This document shows, one piece after another, positions 9,288 through 17,183 of a stretch of 64,000 bases of DNA. A program made the position numbers and the translations under genes. This DNA is from Sinomonas atrocyanea (GTDB lineage: Bacteria > Actinomycetota > Actinomycetes > Actinomycetales > Micrococcaceae), in the NCBI RefSeq assembly GCF_030811715.1, contig NZ_JAUSRH010000003.1:495556-559555 (forward strand), written 5' to 3'. Each line of letters starts with the position of its first letter. Within the stretch, counting starts at the first letter, position 1. A model generated the notes under the pieces. The model had not been told where the DNA came from. It worked only from the letters and a program-made list of their open reading frames with translations, and made no database searches.

Positions 9288-9578
9288 CTACTCGTCGCCT
9301 TCCTCTTCGTCGGCTTCGTCGTCTTCATCGCCGTCGCCGTCGTCTTCCTCGTCATCGTCATCGTCGTCGTCATCGTCCGAGTCCAGGAGGTCGAGCGGCA
9401 GGTCCTCGCCGTAGGCGTCGTAGAGGGCGTCGGAGTACGCCTCGAAGGCGTCGGCGACCGCGAAGAAGGCGGCCTCGACGGCGGGGTCGTCGTCGCCGCG
9501 CCGCGAGGCTGCCGCGACGAGGTGCTCCTCCAATGCAGCCGTGAGCGAACCGAGGGCGACGCGCGGATCAATGCTCAT
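9288..9578 (-). CDS. Small hypothetical protein with an Asp/Glu-rich tail
   Basis: A 96-residue protein of unknown function. Residues 1-65 form a helical alanine-rich domain (ALGSLTAALEEHLVAAASRR and AFFAVADAFEAYSDALY). From about residue 68 to the end the chain is almost all Asp and Glu, with a run of nine consecutive aspartates. The DNA of the tail is a GAY/GAR trinucleotide repeat. Acidic tails of this kind are found in histone-like, RNase-binding or primosome-associated proteins, but nothing here identifies a partner. ATG 9578 lies 7 nt after a TACCGT hexamer and is probably leaderless. Homologous short acidic proteins occur in Micrococcaceae, often without an assigned function. Confidence 0.75.
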   Translation of the reverse strand: MSIDPRVALGSLTAALEEHLVAAASRRGDDDPAVEAAFFAVADAFEAYSDALYDAYGEDLPLDLLDSDDDDDDDDDEEDDGDGDEDDEADEEEGDE

Positions 9579-9668
9579 GGGTGCAACGGTAGTCTGAAAC
9601 CATGGAGCGCGCCTAGGTTCCCGGTGGGGCACCGGCAGGCGCCGCAGCAGCACGAGGAAGCGAGGGCC

Positions 9669-9917
9669 ATGAAGGAGCGGATCCTCTCCACGACGCAGTC
9701 GCTCACCGCGGGGGGCCGCCCCGCGGGACCGGGGCGGCAGTACGAGTACCTGGTCCTGTCAGTGGGCCCCGGGGACTCGCTCGCCGACGCCCGCCAACGG
9801 GTGCGCGAGCACTCGGAGTACGGGCGCTGGGAGCTCGAGCGGAGCCGGCTGTACATGGGCGGCGGCCGCCAGTACTGGCTCCGCCGCAAGGTGATGCTGG
9901 TCGAGCGCACGGCATAG
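9669..9917 (+). CDS. DUF5703 family protein
   Basis: An 82-residue basic protein. It contains YEYLVLSVGPGDSLADARQRVREHSEYGRWEL followed by RLYMGGGRQYWLRRKVM (both shown here as key segments), the pattern of the actinobacterial DUF5703 family, whose role is unknown. There is no signal peptide and no membrane segment. ATG 9669 follows GGAAGCGAGGG, an acceptable ribosome binding site. It is a single-gene unit between the acidic-tail protein and the lipoprotein. Confidence 0.82.
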   Translation: MKERILSTTQSLTAGGRPAGPGRQYEYLVLSVGPGDSLADARQRVREHSEYGRWELERSRLYMGGGRQYWLRRKVMLVERTA

Positions 9918-9965
9918 CCGGGACGCTCGGCCGTCCGCACCGCTGTCCCGATCAGGTGCGGGCGA

Positions 9966-10661
9966 TCAGGAGTGCGGCGCCACGTAGGGCAGCGGCACCG
10001 CGATCTTCCCGTGGGACCGTGGGATCGTGATCCCCGGGGCAAGCGCATCGATCGTCCGGTCCGCGTGGTCCAGGGCGGCAAGCACTCTCGCGTAGTCAGC
10101 CTCCGTCTGCGTCGAATGCCACGCCTCGGAGGCGGCCTGCAGCTCGCCCTGGTCGCCCATGATCACGCCCCAGTCGTCCACCTGCTGGGGCTCGTTCCCG
10201 CCGTAGACGTCTGCAGCGTCGCCGAACGCGTTCTGGGCGGTGCTGAGCAGGCCGCCCTGGTTCATGATGCTCCACCACATCTCGAACCGGTCCGTGTCGT
10301 GGGCCACGAGGTACTGGTGCCCTTGGTCGAAGCGGTCTCTGTACCAGTTGGCGCTGGTCTTCAGGGTCGCGACCGCGCGGGCCGGTGGGCTCTGGAACTG
10401 GGACGGATCCGTCAGCGGTCCGCCGGCCACGGGGACGGTGGTCGCGGCCTCGCTCGGCCCTCCTCCGGCATCCCCTGACGCGGGTGCCTCCACGGTCGGC
10501 GTGGGCCCCGCGGCGCCCTCGGCGCCCGGCCCCGTCGGGAGGGGCTGCGGGGTTCCGCACGCAGCGAGGCCGAGGGCGGCGACGAGCGCGGCGGCCCGGA
10601 GGCCGGCGCGCAGGGTCGACGGCGGCGCGCTGGACACCGCGCGGGAGCGACGCTTCCCCAT
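9966..10661 (-). CDS. Secreted lipoprotein of unknown function
   Basis: A 231-residue predicted lipoprotein. The signal peptide has a basic start (MGKRRSR), a hydrophobic core and the lipobox LAAC near residue 31, so the mature protein would be anchored to the outer face of the membrane by its cysteine. A Pro/Ala/Gly/Thr-rich linker follows (about 35-80). The folded part (about 90-231) contains NWYRDRFDQGHQYLVAHDTDRFEMWWS and DADRTIDALAP-like helical segments and matches no family I can name. ATG 10661 has an excellent ribosome binding site (AGGGAGGT). It is divergent from the SARP gene, sharing a 332-nt upstream region. Confidence 0.8.
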   Translation of the reverse strand: MGKRRSRAVSSAPPSTLRAGLRAAALVAALGLAACGTPQPLPTGPGAEGAAGPTPTVEAPASGDAGGGPSEAATTVPVAGGPLTDPSQFQSPPARAVATLKTSANWYRDRFDQGHQYLVAHDTDRFEMWWSIMNQGGLLSTAQNAFGDAADVYGGNEPQQVDDWGVIMGDQGELQAASEAWHSTQTEADYARVLAALDHADRTIDALAPGITIPRSHGKIAVPLPYVAPHS

Positions 10662-10993
10662 GGCAGACCTCCCTGGAACTGGCGTCCGGTGGACCGATAG
10701 TGCGCGCCGTTCCGGGGCGCGGTCAAGGGCCTTTCGCAGCACTTCCGGCAGCAGATCCGCCCCGAGTAGTCCGCCGTGAGCGGGTGCGTACCGTTCGAGT
10801 AGTGGCCGCCCTGGCGGCCCTGCCCATTCGCGTGGAGACCACTCGTGACCGCGGCGGAGCGGGGGCTGTGTACTGGAGCCGGGCCCCGAGTTTCCCCACG
10901 CGGAGGTGATGCGGGAGCGGAGGGCCCGACGAGCCCGGGACGGCACCGGCCGCCCCGGCTCCCGTGCTAGTCGGCGAAGGGGGTCGAGCATCC
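10662..10993. other. Divergent intergenic region, lipoprotein / SARP regulator
   Basis: No gene is supported in these 332 bases. The octamer CGAGTAGT occurs twice in the same direction, at 10763-10770 and 10796-10803, exactly 33 nt apart. SARP-type regulators are known to bind short direct repeats with 11-nt or 22-nt periodicity, so these could be binding sites for the neighbouring regulator, but the evidence is thin. Confidence 0.3.
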
Positions 10994-11737
10994 ATGGTGG
11001 CTTGGGAACTGCACCTCTTGGGGTCCTGGGAGCTGCTCAGGGATGGTGCTCCGCTGCCGATCGGCAGGCGCCAGCAGCGGCTCATCGCCTCGCTCGCCCT
11101 CATGGGCAGCCGCCCGCGCAGCTATCTGGCAGGCCTCCTGTGGCCCGAGAGCAGCGAGCACCAGGCGGCCGGGAACCTCCGCTCCTCCGTCTTCAAGCTC
11201 CGGCACCAGCTGCCGGACCTGCTGGACCGCAGCCTCGACCCGCTCCGGCTCGCCGACGGCATCATCGTGGATCTCGACCGGCTGCGCTGGGTGGCCCAGA
11301 AGGCGCTCGCGGGCACACTGCCGGGCGCCGGCGCCGAGGACCTCCTCTTCGGCTCCGAGCTGCTGCCGGGGTGGTACGACGACTGGGTCATGTACGAGCA
11401 GGAGCGCCTCCGCGGGCTGCGGGTGCTGGCGCTCGAGGCGATCGCCCGCAATCATCTCGCCACGGGGAACTACGAGGCCGCGATCTCGGCCGCACGGTAC
11501 GCTGCGTCCCTGGAGCCGCTGCGCGAGTCCGCCCACAAGCTCATCAGCCGCGCCCAGACCGACAGCGGAAGCCGCGCGGACGCCCAGCGGACCCTGCTCG
11601 AGTTCCGGCGCAGGCTGTGGACCGAGATGGGCGTCGCCCCGGCCGAGCGGCAGGCCGTCAACCGGGGCCCCGCCGCGGCGCGCCCCCAACCCGCGTGGGC
11701 TCCGAGGGCGGGGGCCTCCCGCAACGAACACCGGTGA
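10994..11737 (+). CDS. SARP-type transcriptional regulator (BTAD domain)
   Basis: A 247-residue regulator with the SARP layout: an N-terminal OmpR-like winged helix (about 1-95: ELHLLGSWELLRDG, then GNLRSSVFKLRHQLPDLL for the recognition region) and a bacterial transcriptional activation domain (about 100-230: WYDDWVMYEQERLRGLRVLALEAIA and EAAISAARYAASLEPLRESAHKLI, TPR-like helices). SARPs activate secondary-metabolite or development genes. No ATPase domain follows, so this is a small SARP. ATG 10994 is chosen; a GTG 30 nt upstream is in frame but lacks a good ribosome binding site. The regulated genes are unknown; the divergent lipoprotein and the downstream polysaccharide genes are the nearest candidates. 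Confidence 0.88.
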   Translation: MVAWELHLLGSWELLRDGAPLPIGRRQQRLIASLALMGSRPRSYLAGLLWPESSEHQAAGNLRSSVFKLRHQLPDLLDRSLDPLRLADGIIVDLDRLRWVAQKALAGTLPGAGAEDLLFGSELLPGWYDDWVMYEQERLRGLRVLALEAIARNHLATGNYEAAISAARYAASLEPLRESAHKLISRAQTDSGSRADAQRTLLEFRRRLWTEMGVAPAERQAVNRGPAAARPQPAWAPRAGASRNEHR

Positions 11738-11750
11738 TTGCCGCCTCTTG

Positions 11751-11805
11751 AGCACGACGACGGCCGGCGCCTTTCGCTGCGTAAGGCGCCGGCCGTCGTC
11801 GTGCT
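11751..11805. terminator. Bidirectional terminator with perfect 23-bp stem
   Basis: The left arm (11751-11773) and right arm (11783-11805) are perfectly complementary around a 9-nt loop. It lies between the convergent SARP and GH18-like genes. No U-tract follows, which is common in high-GC actinobacteria. The arms start with the CACGACG motif shared by several terminators in this window. Confidence 0.85.
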
Positions 11806-11839
11806 TCGCGCGCCCGGGAGGAGGACCGGCACACCACTA

Positions 11840-13066
11840 CTAGGAGCCGGCGGCAGCTGCGGACCCCGACGCGGCATGCACGAGGCCGGCGGAGAGGGCC
11901 GCGGCGAAGGCGCCGCGCTTCTGATTGACGCCGCTGCAGGTGTCTGCCGCTTCGGGCTGGTCTGTGCCGTCCTGGCGCAGGCTCTCGCCCGGGGAGCAGG
12001 CGCGGTCCCGGTTGACCGACCACATGGACAGGCGGGCGATGCCGCGGTCGTGGACGAACCTGTTCAGGCCCTGGGCCGCCTGGAGGTCGAAGGTCTCCCC
12101 CACGACGTCGTTCGCCCCGATCATCGGCGTGAGGCCGAGCTTCTTCCACGCGGCAGCCTCCTTGCCCTGTCCGAGGCTGAAGATCTGCGCGAGCTGCGCG
12201 TGGGTGCTCGTGGCCGCCTTGATGGAGGTCTCCAGCATCTTCGGGCCGGAGGCGGGGCCCTCGTAGTCCATCGTCATGATGTTCACCCCGGCCAGGTCCA
12301 CGCCTCCGCGGACCGTCTGGAGGACAACCGCGGAAGCCTCGGGGGCCAGCCCCTGGGCCGTCACGGGCAAGGTCAGCCACACCTGGGGCATGCGGGCCGG
12401 GCCCAGGTCACCGAGGACCTGACGGAGGGCCTCGGCGCGCCGTTCGGTCGCCTCGACGTCCGTGAGGTTCCGTGCCTCGATGTCGAAGTCGAGGACGTCG
12501 GGGGCGTACCGTTCGATCACCTTCCTGTAGGCCTGGGCGAGCGCCTGGGCGTCCGGGCAGGCCCTCGCGAGCTCATCGCCGGCCGCGCCCCCGAACGAGA
12601 GCGCCACACCGTGTCCCTTCTGGCGCAGGCGGCTCACGCGCTGGTCGAGGTCCAGCTCGGCCGCCGCCCTGTCCAGCGTGTACTGGCCGCCCCACGAGGG
12701 CTCGCACGGGTTGGCCGGGTCTGCGATGACGAAGGCGAGGACGGCCTTTCCATCGGGATTCGTGTCGTCAAAGGGGTAGAGGGGCTTCAGGGTCACGTCG
12801 GCGTACCCGCCGAACCACCCAGAGCTGCCTGCGCTGGAAGGGGCGGACGGTGGGGCGGACCCGGAGGCCTGTCCGGACGCGGCGCCGGAGGCCGGGGTCG
12901 TCGCCCCGGGCCCCGGCGTCGCCGGGCCGCCCGATGCCGTGCTGCCCGCTCCCGTCCCGCCGAACGAGCAGGCCGCGAGCGTCATGCCAACCGCGACGGC
13001 TGCGGCCAGGAGTCGCAGCCCGAGGAGGAGGACGGGGCTCCTGTGCGGTGATGGCAGGTCGGACAT
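11840..13066 (-). CDS. GH18-like (chitinase fold) lipoprotein
   Basis: A 408-residue exported lipoprotein with a glycosyl hydrolase family 18-like barrel. The signal peptide ends at the lipobox LAAC (about residues 29-32), then comes a Gly/Ser/Thr/Pro linker to about 80. The barrel starts at WFGGYADVTLKPLYPF; the strand-3 motif SFGG appears as VALSFGGAAGDELA and the catalytic motif DxxDxDxE as DVLDFDIEA, with the acid Glu present. Later segments include NIMTMDYEG (the DxxYD-like substrate loop is MTMDYEG). It probably acts on GlcNAc-containing polymers. ATG 13066 starts 17 nt after the stop of the deacetylase-glycosyltransferase gene, so the two form an operon. The exact polymer is unknown. 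Confidence 0.87.
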   Translation of the reverse strand: MSDLPSPHRSPVLLLGLRLLAAAVAVGMTLAACSFGGTGAGSTASGGPATPGPGATTPASGAASGQASGSAPPSAPSSAGSSGWFGGYADVTLKPLYPFDDTNPDGKAVLAFVIADPANPCEPSWGGQYTLDRAAAELDLDQRVSRLRQKGHGVALSFGGAAGDELARACPDAQALAQAYRKVIERYAPDVLDFDIEARNLTDVEATERRAEALRQVLGDLGPARMPQVWLTLPVTAQGLAPEASAVVLQTVRGGVDLAGVNIMTMDYEGPASGPKMLETSIKAATSTHAQLAQIFSLGQGKEAAAWKKLGLTPMIGANDVVGETFDLQAAQGLNRFVHDRGIARLSMWSVNRDRACSPGESLRQDGTDQPEAADTCSGVNQKRGAFAAALSAGLVHAASGSAAAAGS

Positions 13067-13082
13067 GGGATTCAGCCCCTGC

Positions 13083-15476
13083 TCACCGGGAGTCGCTGGA
13101 GAGCATGGGCAGGGCAGAGTCCGTGGACATCGCGGGGACGACCGCGGGCTTGCCCGCACGCGGCTTCTCGCGCGCCGGTGTCTGGACGGCCTGATTCGCC
13201 GCCGACGCCGACGGGACCAGCACGCTGTTGGTCCGTTCGGGCCGGTACCAGCCCACCATGCGGCCGCGCGCTGCATGCACGAGAGACCCGTAGAGCACGT
13301 AGGCCCGCAGCGGCTCGTAGATGAGCCGGTAGAGGGGCACCATGAGGAGGTGGCGTGGGCTCTCTCGGACCATGAGCACGGCCACGATGGAGATGATCAG
13401 GTGTGCCCCGGCGACGAAGGCTGCGAAGATCGCGATCGGCGCCCACTGCCCCTGGGCCAGGATGATGCCCGCCACGACGAAGGTCATCGGCATGAAGACC
13501 AACGGAATGAGCACCGAGATCAGCGCATACGGCATGCTCACGAGGCCCAGCACCCCGTACCGGGGGTTGAACAGCATCCGCCGGTGCTTGTACAGCGCCT
13601 GGATGTTGCCGTAGGTCCACCGCAGGCGCTGCTTGGCGAGGCCCTTGAGGGTCATCGGGGCTTCCGTCCAGGCCACCGCCTTGTTCTCCTGCACGATGCT
13701 GTATCCCAGGCTCTGGATCGTCAGCGTGAGGTCGGAGTCCTCGGCCAACGTGTCGTGGGAGTAGCCGCCCGCCCGGACCAGGGCTTCCCGCCGCCAGGCG
13801 GCGCACGCCCCGGGCACGATCGAGATCGCCCCGACGGCACCCTCGGCCATCCTCGTCACGCAGATGCCCGAGATGTACTCGAGGGCCTGCCAGGCCGTGA
13901 CGATGTTGTGCCGGTTGCCGACCTTCACGTGGCCGGCAACTGCCCCGAGCGGCTTCTTGTGCGAGGGGTCGAGGAAGTGCCGTGCGAACATCCTGATCGT
14001 CTGCGGCTCGAAGATCGTGTCGCCGTCGAGCGTGACGACGACGTCGCCGCGCGAATGGGCGATCCCATTGTTGCTCGCGGCCGACTTCCCCCCGTTGGGC
14101 TGGTCGATGACACGCAGCTGCGGCCACAAGCGGGCGTACTCCCGCAGGATGGCGAGCGTGCGATCGGTCGAGCCGTCATTCACCGCCACGACCTCGAAGG
14201 CCGGGTAGTCGCTGGCCCTCAGCGCATCGAGGGTCTTCGTGACCACGGCTTCCTCGTTGAAGACCGGGAGGATCACGCTGACGAAGGGAAGCTGCGCCTC
14301 CGGGATCACCTCCCAGTGCTTCCTGTGCTGCCGGCCATTGGAGATGAGCGCGAGGATCACGTACAGGACCGACATGATGGTCAGCGATCCGATCCCGAAC
14401 CAGAACAGCCACGAGATCACGATGTCCGGGACGATCGTCAGCGACGCGGCGACCGCCACCGTCGCCAGGTCGTCGGCGTTGGGCGTGATCGTCTGCGGGA
14501 GCTCCTGGGGGGTCAGCAGGGGTGCCAGCGTCGTGAAGGTGTAGCCCTCGGCCTTGGCCTTGGTGATGAAGTCTTGGAGCATGCGGACGGTGCCCTGGCG
14601 GTCCCCGCCGCCGTCGTGCATGAGGACCACGTGGCCCCTGCCGTCCAGCTGTGGCGTGGGGATGGTCGCCCCGGGCGGGTAGGACCAGTCCTCCGTGTCG
14701 AGGTCGAAGTCCACGTGGATGTACCCGAGCTGCTGGGCCTCGAGGACGCCCACGGGGCTCCCCTGCGGGTTGCCCTCCGGGAGGCGGAACAGCCGCGACG
14801 CGTAGCCCGTGAGGCCCCGGACGAGGTGATCGTTGCCGATCAGCTCCTCGCGGTTGATGACGTCCGGGTTGTTCGTGAACTGCGCGTGAGTCAGGGTGTG
14901 GTTCCCGACCATGTGGCCCTCGCGCACCTCCCGCTGGAGGATCGCCGGGAACGAGGACATCTCGTAGCCCACGTTGAAGAACGTGGCGGGCACCTTCTCC
15001 TTGGACAGGACGTCCAGGATCGCCGGCGTATTGCGCGGGTCGGGGCCGTCGTCGAACGTGAGGATCAGCTGCTTGTCGGCGGGGACCCCCCAGTTGTCGA
15101 TCACATAGGGGTGGTCCCCGATGGACCTGGCCTCGTCCGGCGTCGCCTGGCGGAAGATGGTGTTGCTGAACGGGTCCTTGAGGTACACATTCCTGCCCTG
15201 GCGGACGGTCAGCTCGATCCTCTGGAAGATGCCGTTCTCGTCGCCGACCACCGGCATGTCCTCAACGTCGTCCTGCGCGAGCAGCTGCCGGGGGTACGCC
15301 GGCGAGGTGTTCAGGGGCGCCGCCCACAACGGGGCCGTGGCGCTGGGCAGGATCCACACCAAGGGGACGGTCAGGACGATGAACACCGTCACGAGGGTGC
15401 CCAGCACCCGCGACCAGCGGTTCCCGCTCGGGTCGAAGAAGACGGGCTTCCCTGCGCCGGGTTGCGGACGTCTCAT
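13083..15476 (-). CDS. Fused polysaccharide deacetylase (CE4) and family 2 glycosyltransferase
   Basis: A 797-residue membrane protein. One membrane helix near residues 23-48 is followed by an extracellular NodB/CE4 deacetylase domain (LTFDDGPDPRNTPAIL with the metal Asp pair; VGNHTLTHAQF with the metal His pair). A second hydrophobic region (VISWLFWFGIGSLTIMSVLYVILAL) leads to a cytoplasmic processive GT2 domain (VSVILPVFNEEAVV, VVAVNDGSTDRT, VTLDGDTIF, and the QxxRW-type QRLRWTYGN). Three or four membrane helices close the protein. GT2 sequences of this kind make beta-1,4 or beta-1,6 GlcNAc-type polymers (NodC, PgaC, hyaluronan and cellulose synthases). ATG 15476 follows GGGGG at 8 nt; the frame extends upstream to 15545 without a better start. 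The GH18-like lipoprotein follows in the same operon. Confidence 0.9.
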   Translation of the reverse strand: MRRPQPGAGKPVFFDPSGNRWSRVLGTLVTVFIVLTVPLVWILPSATAPLWAAPLNTSPAYPRQLLAQDDVEDMPVVGDENGIFQRIELTVRQGRNVYLKDPFSNTIFRQATPDEARSIGDHPYVIDNWGVPADKQLILTFDDGPDPRNTPAILDVLSKEKVPATFFNVGYEMSSFPAILQREVREGHMVGNHTLTHAQFTNNPDVINREELIGNDHLVRGLTGYASRLFRLPEGNPQGSPVGVLEAQQLGYIHVDFDLDTEDWSYPPGATIPTPQLDGRGHVVLMHDGGGDRQGTVRMLQDFITKAKAEGYTFTTLAPLLTPQELPQTITPNADDLATVAVAASLTIVPDIVISWLFWFGIGSLTIMSVLYVILALISNGRQHRKHWEVIPEAQLPFVSVILPVFNEEAVVTKTLDALRASDYPAFEVVAVNDGSTDRTLAILREYARLWPQLRVIDQPNGGKSAASNNGIAHSRGDVVVTLDGDTIFEPQTIRMFARHFLDPSHKKPLGAVAGHVKVGNRHNIVTAWQALEYISGICVTRMAEGAVGAISIVPGACAAWRREALVRAGGYSHDTLAEDSDLTLTIQSLGYSIVQENKAVAWTEAPMTLKGLAKQRLRWTYGNIQALYKHRRMLFNPRYGVLGLVSMPYALISVLIPLVFMPMTFVVAGIILAQGQWAPIAIFAAFVAGAHLIISIVAVLMVRESPRHLLMVPLYRLIYEPLRAYVLYGSLVHAARGRMVGWYRPERTNSVLVPSASAANQAVQTPAREKPRAGKPAVVPAMSTDSALPMLSSDSR

Positions 15477-15624
15477 GGAGGAACCCCCGATGAAGTGAGG
15501 CAGCACGGTTGGTTTGGGGAGGGCCCTCGGCGACGTGCACTGCACGCGCCGGAGTGAACTGGCTGTCCGGTCTCCCTTGTGGCCCGGTGAGCTTGTGGCT
15601 CGTAGAAGGAGTAGAGCGGGAGGG

Positions 15625-15699
15625 CCGTTGCGTCGCCGTTATCAGTGGGACGCCGGCGCCGCCGCCCGCCATCCGCGGCCGATAACGCAGGCGCAACGG
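15625..15699. promoter_or_regulatory. Imperfect 21-nt inverted repeat in the divergent control region
   Basis: The 386-nt gap 15477-15862 separates the glycosyltransferase gene from the divergent XRE regulator and holds no supported gene. Within it, the arm at 15625-15645 (CCGTTGCG...CGTTATC) is repeated in reverse complement at 15679-15699, with 17 of 21 positions matching and 33 nt between the arms. It could be a pair of operator half-sites for the XRE protein or an RNA hairpin. The rest of the gap shows nothing recognisable. Confidence 0.45.
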
Positions 15700-15862
15700 A
15701 CGCTGGGATTCACTCGTCTGCGATGGCAGGGGGACCGGGAATGGCCCGTCGTCGAGCCGTCCGGAGGGGGGCCATCGCGGAGGCAGGGCGGGAGCAGAAC
15801 CGCCGGCCCCGCCGTCGTGCCCGGTGCCCTGGGAGCACCCTGTCTCGGAAGAGGTACAGCTG

Positions 15863-17158
15863 ATGGGGATCGATTTCGGAAAGATGCTCCGGGCCGAACG
15901 CCTCCGGCGCGGACTCACCCAGGCGCAGTTGGGCGAAGGGGCCTACGAGCCGAGCTACATCTCGATGCTGGAGACCGGCCGTCTGGAGCCCTCGGCGCAG
16001 GCGATCCAGGAGCTCTCGGGGCGGCTGGCCAGCGCGCCCCACGCGATGCCGTGGTGGAGCGGGCCACCGATGCCTGCGGAGGCCGAGTACGTCTTCTCGA
16101 GCCTGTGTGCGCAGGCGGCCTGCGACGTGCGGGAGTACGCGCGGGCTTCCTCCCACGCGGCCATTGCGGCCCGCCTTGCCCGGGAAGGCGCGGACACGTC
16201 CGGCTGGTGGGAGATGACCTTCATCCAAGCCGAATGCCTCATGCGCGAGGGCAGGCTCACCCGGTCCCTCCGCACTGCGCGGGACCTGCTCGAGCACTCC
16301 GCGCTCGCCGGAGACCGCGAACTCGAGGCGCGCGCCCACCAGCTCTACGCGGAGATCTGCCACCGGCACGGACGGCTCGAGGCTGCGCTCGAGCACGCCC
16401 ACCGCGCCACGGAACTCTCCGAGGGCTTCTCGTCCCGCTCCACGACCCGCGTCGCCTCGCTCTGCTCGCTCATCCACGCCCTCACGGACGGCGGCAGGAT
16501 CGAGGCGGCGTGGGAGTGGTGCGCGAACCTCGGAGCGCTCGTCGCGAAGGCGCCGATGGACCGCCTGGTATGCCGGGCGGAATGGGTCATCGGAAAGGTT
16601 GCCTTCGTGCGGTCGGACGAATCCGAGGGCGCGCGGCACCACGAGCGGGCCGCGCAGTTCCTGCTGGCCCTCGAGGACATCGAGCTGTGGGCCCGCTTCA
16701 ACCGGAGTTCTGCGGCGGCACGGCTCGAGGGAGGCATCCTCGGACCCGACACGCTCACCGCGATCGAGCGCGCCGAGCTGGCGCTCGTCATCGCCGGCGG
16801 CAGCGATGCCGACCAGCTCGAGACCGCGTTGGTCCGTGCCCGGTGGCTCTACCTGACCGGCCAACTGGCGGAGTCAGCCCAGCTCCTCCAGGGCATCAAC
16901 AGGGAGAGGAACCTCCTGGGCCCCCACGTCACCGCCGAGGCGTGCCTCCTGTACGGCCAGTGCCTCAAGGACCTCGGCCAGCACGACGAGGCGCTGCGGG
17001 CCCTCGAGGAAGCCCATGAGCAGTTCATGTACGCGGGCATCCCGCTCAAGGCCGAGCAGGCCAGGGAACGGATCCTCGAGCTGCGCCAGGCCGCGCTCGT
17101 CGAGGCCGACGTCCCCGAGGCGGTTCCCGGACCGGTCGGGCCCTTGAGCCCCGGCTGA
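15863..17158 (+). CDS. XRE-family regulator with TPR-like sensor domain
   Basis: A 431-residue regulator. Residues about 5-58 are a Cro/C1 helix-turn-helix (AERLRRGLTQAQLGEGAYEPSYISMLETGRLEPS). The remainder is a superhelix of TPR-like pairs (for example WWEMTFIQAECLMREGRL, ARAHQLYAEICHRHGRLEAALEHAHRA and GQCLKDLGQHDEALRALEEAHEQF), the architecture used to sense peptides or partner proteins. ATG 15863 has AGAGGT about 9 nt upstream; the frame extends 13 codons further without a better signal. It is divergent from the deacetylase-glycosyltransferase operon across a region with a long inverted repeat, so it may control that operon and itself. Confidence 0.88.
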   Translation: MGIDFGKMLRAERLRRGLTQAQLGEGAYEPSYISMLETGRLEPSAQAIQELSGRLASAPHAMPWWSGPPMPAEAEYVFSSLCAQAACDVREYARASSHAAIAARLAREGADTSGWWEMTFIQAECLMREGRLTRSLRTARDLLEHSALAGDRELEARAHQLYAEICHRHGRLEAALEHAHRATELSEGFSSRSTTRVASLCSLIHALTDGGRIEAAWEWCANLGALVAKAPMDRLVCRAEWVIGKVAFVRSDESEGARHHERAAQFLLALEDIELWARFNRSSAAARLEGGILGPDTLTAIERAELALVIAGGSDADQLETALVRARWLYLTGQLAESAQLLQGINRERNLLGPHVTAEACLLYGQCLKDLGQHDEALRALEEAHEQFMYAGIPLKAEQARERILELRQAALVEADVPEAVPGPVGPLSPG

Positions 17159-17183
17159 CCCGGTTCCCGGGCGGCACCGGCCG

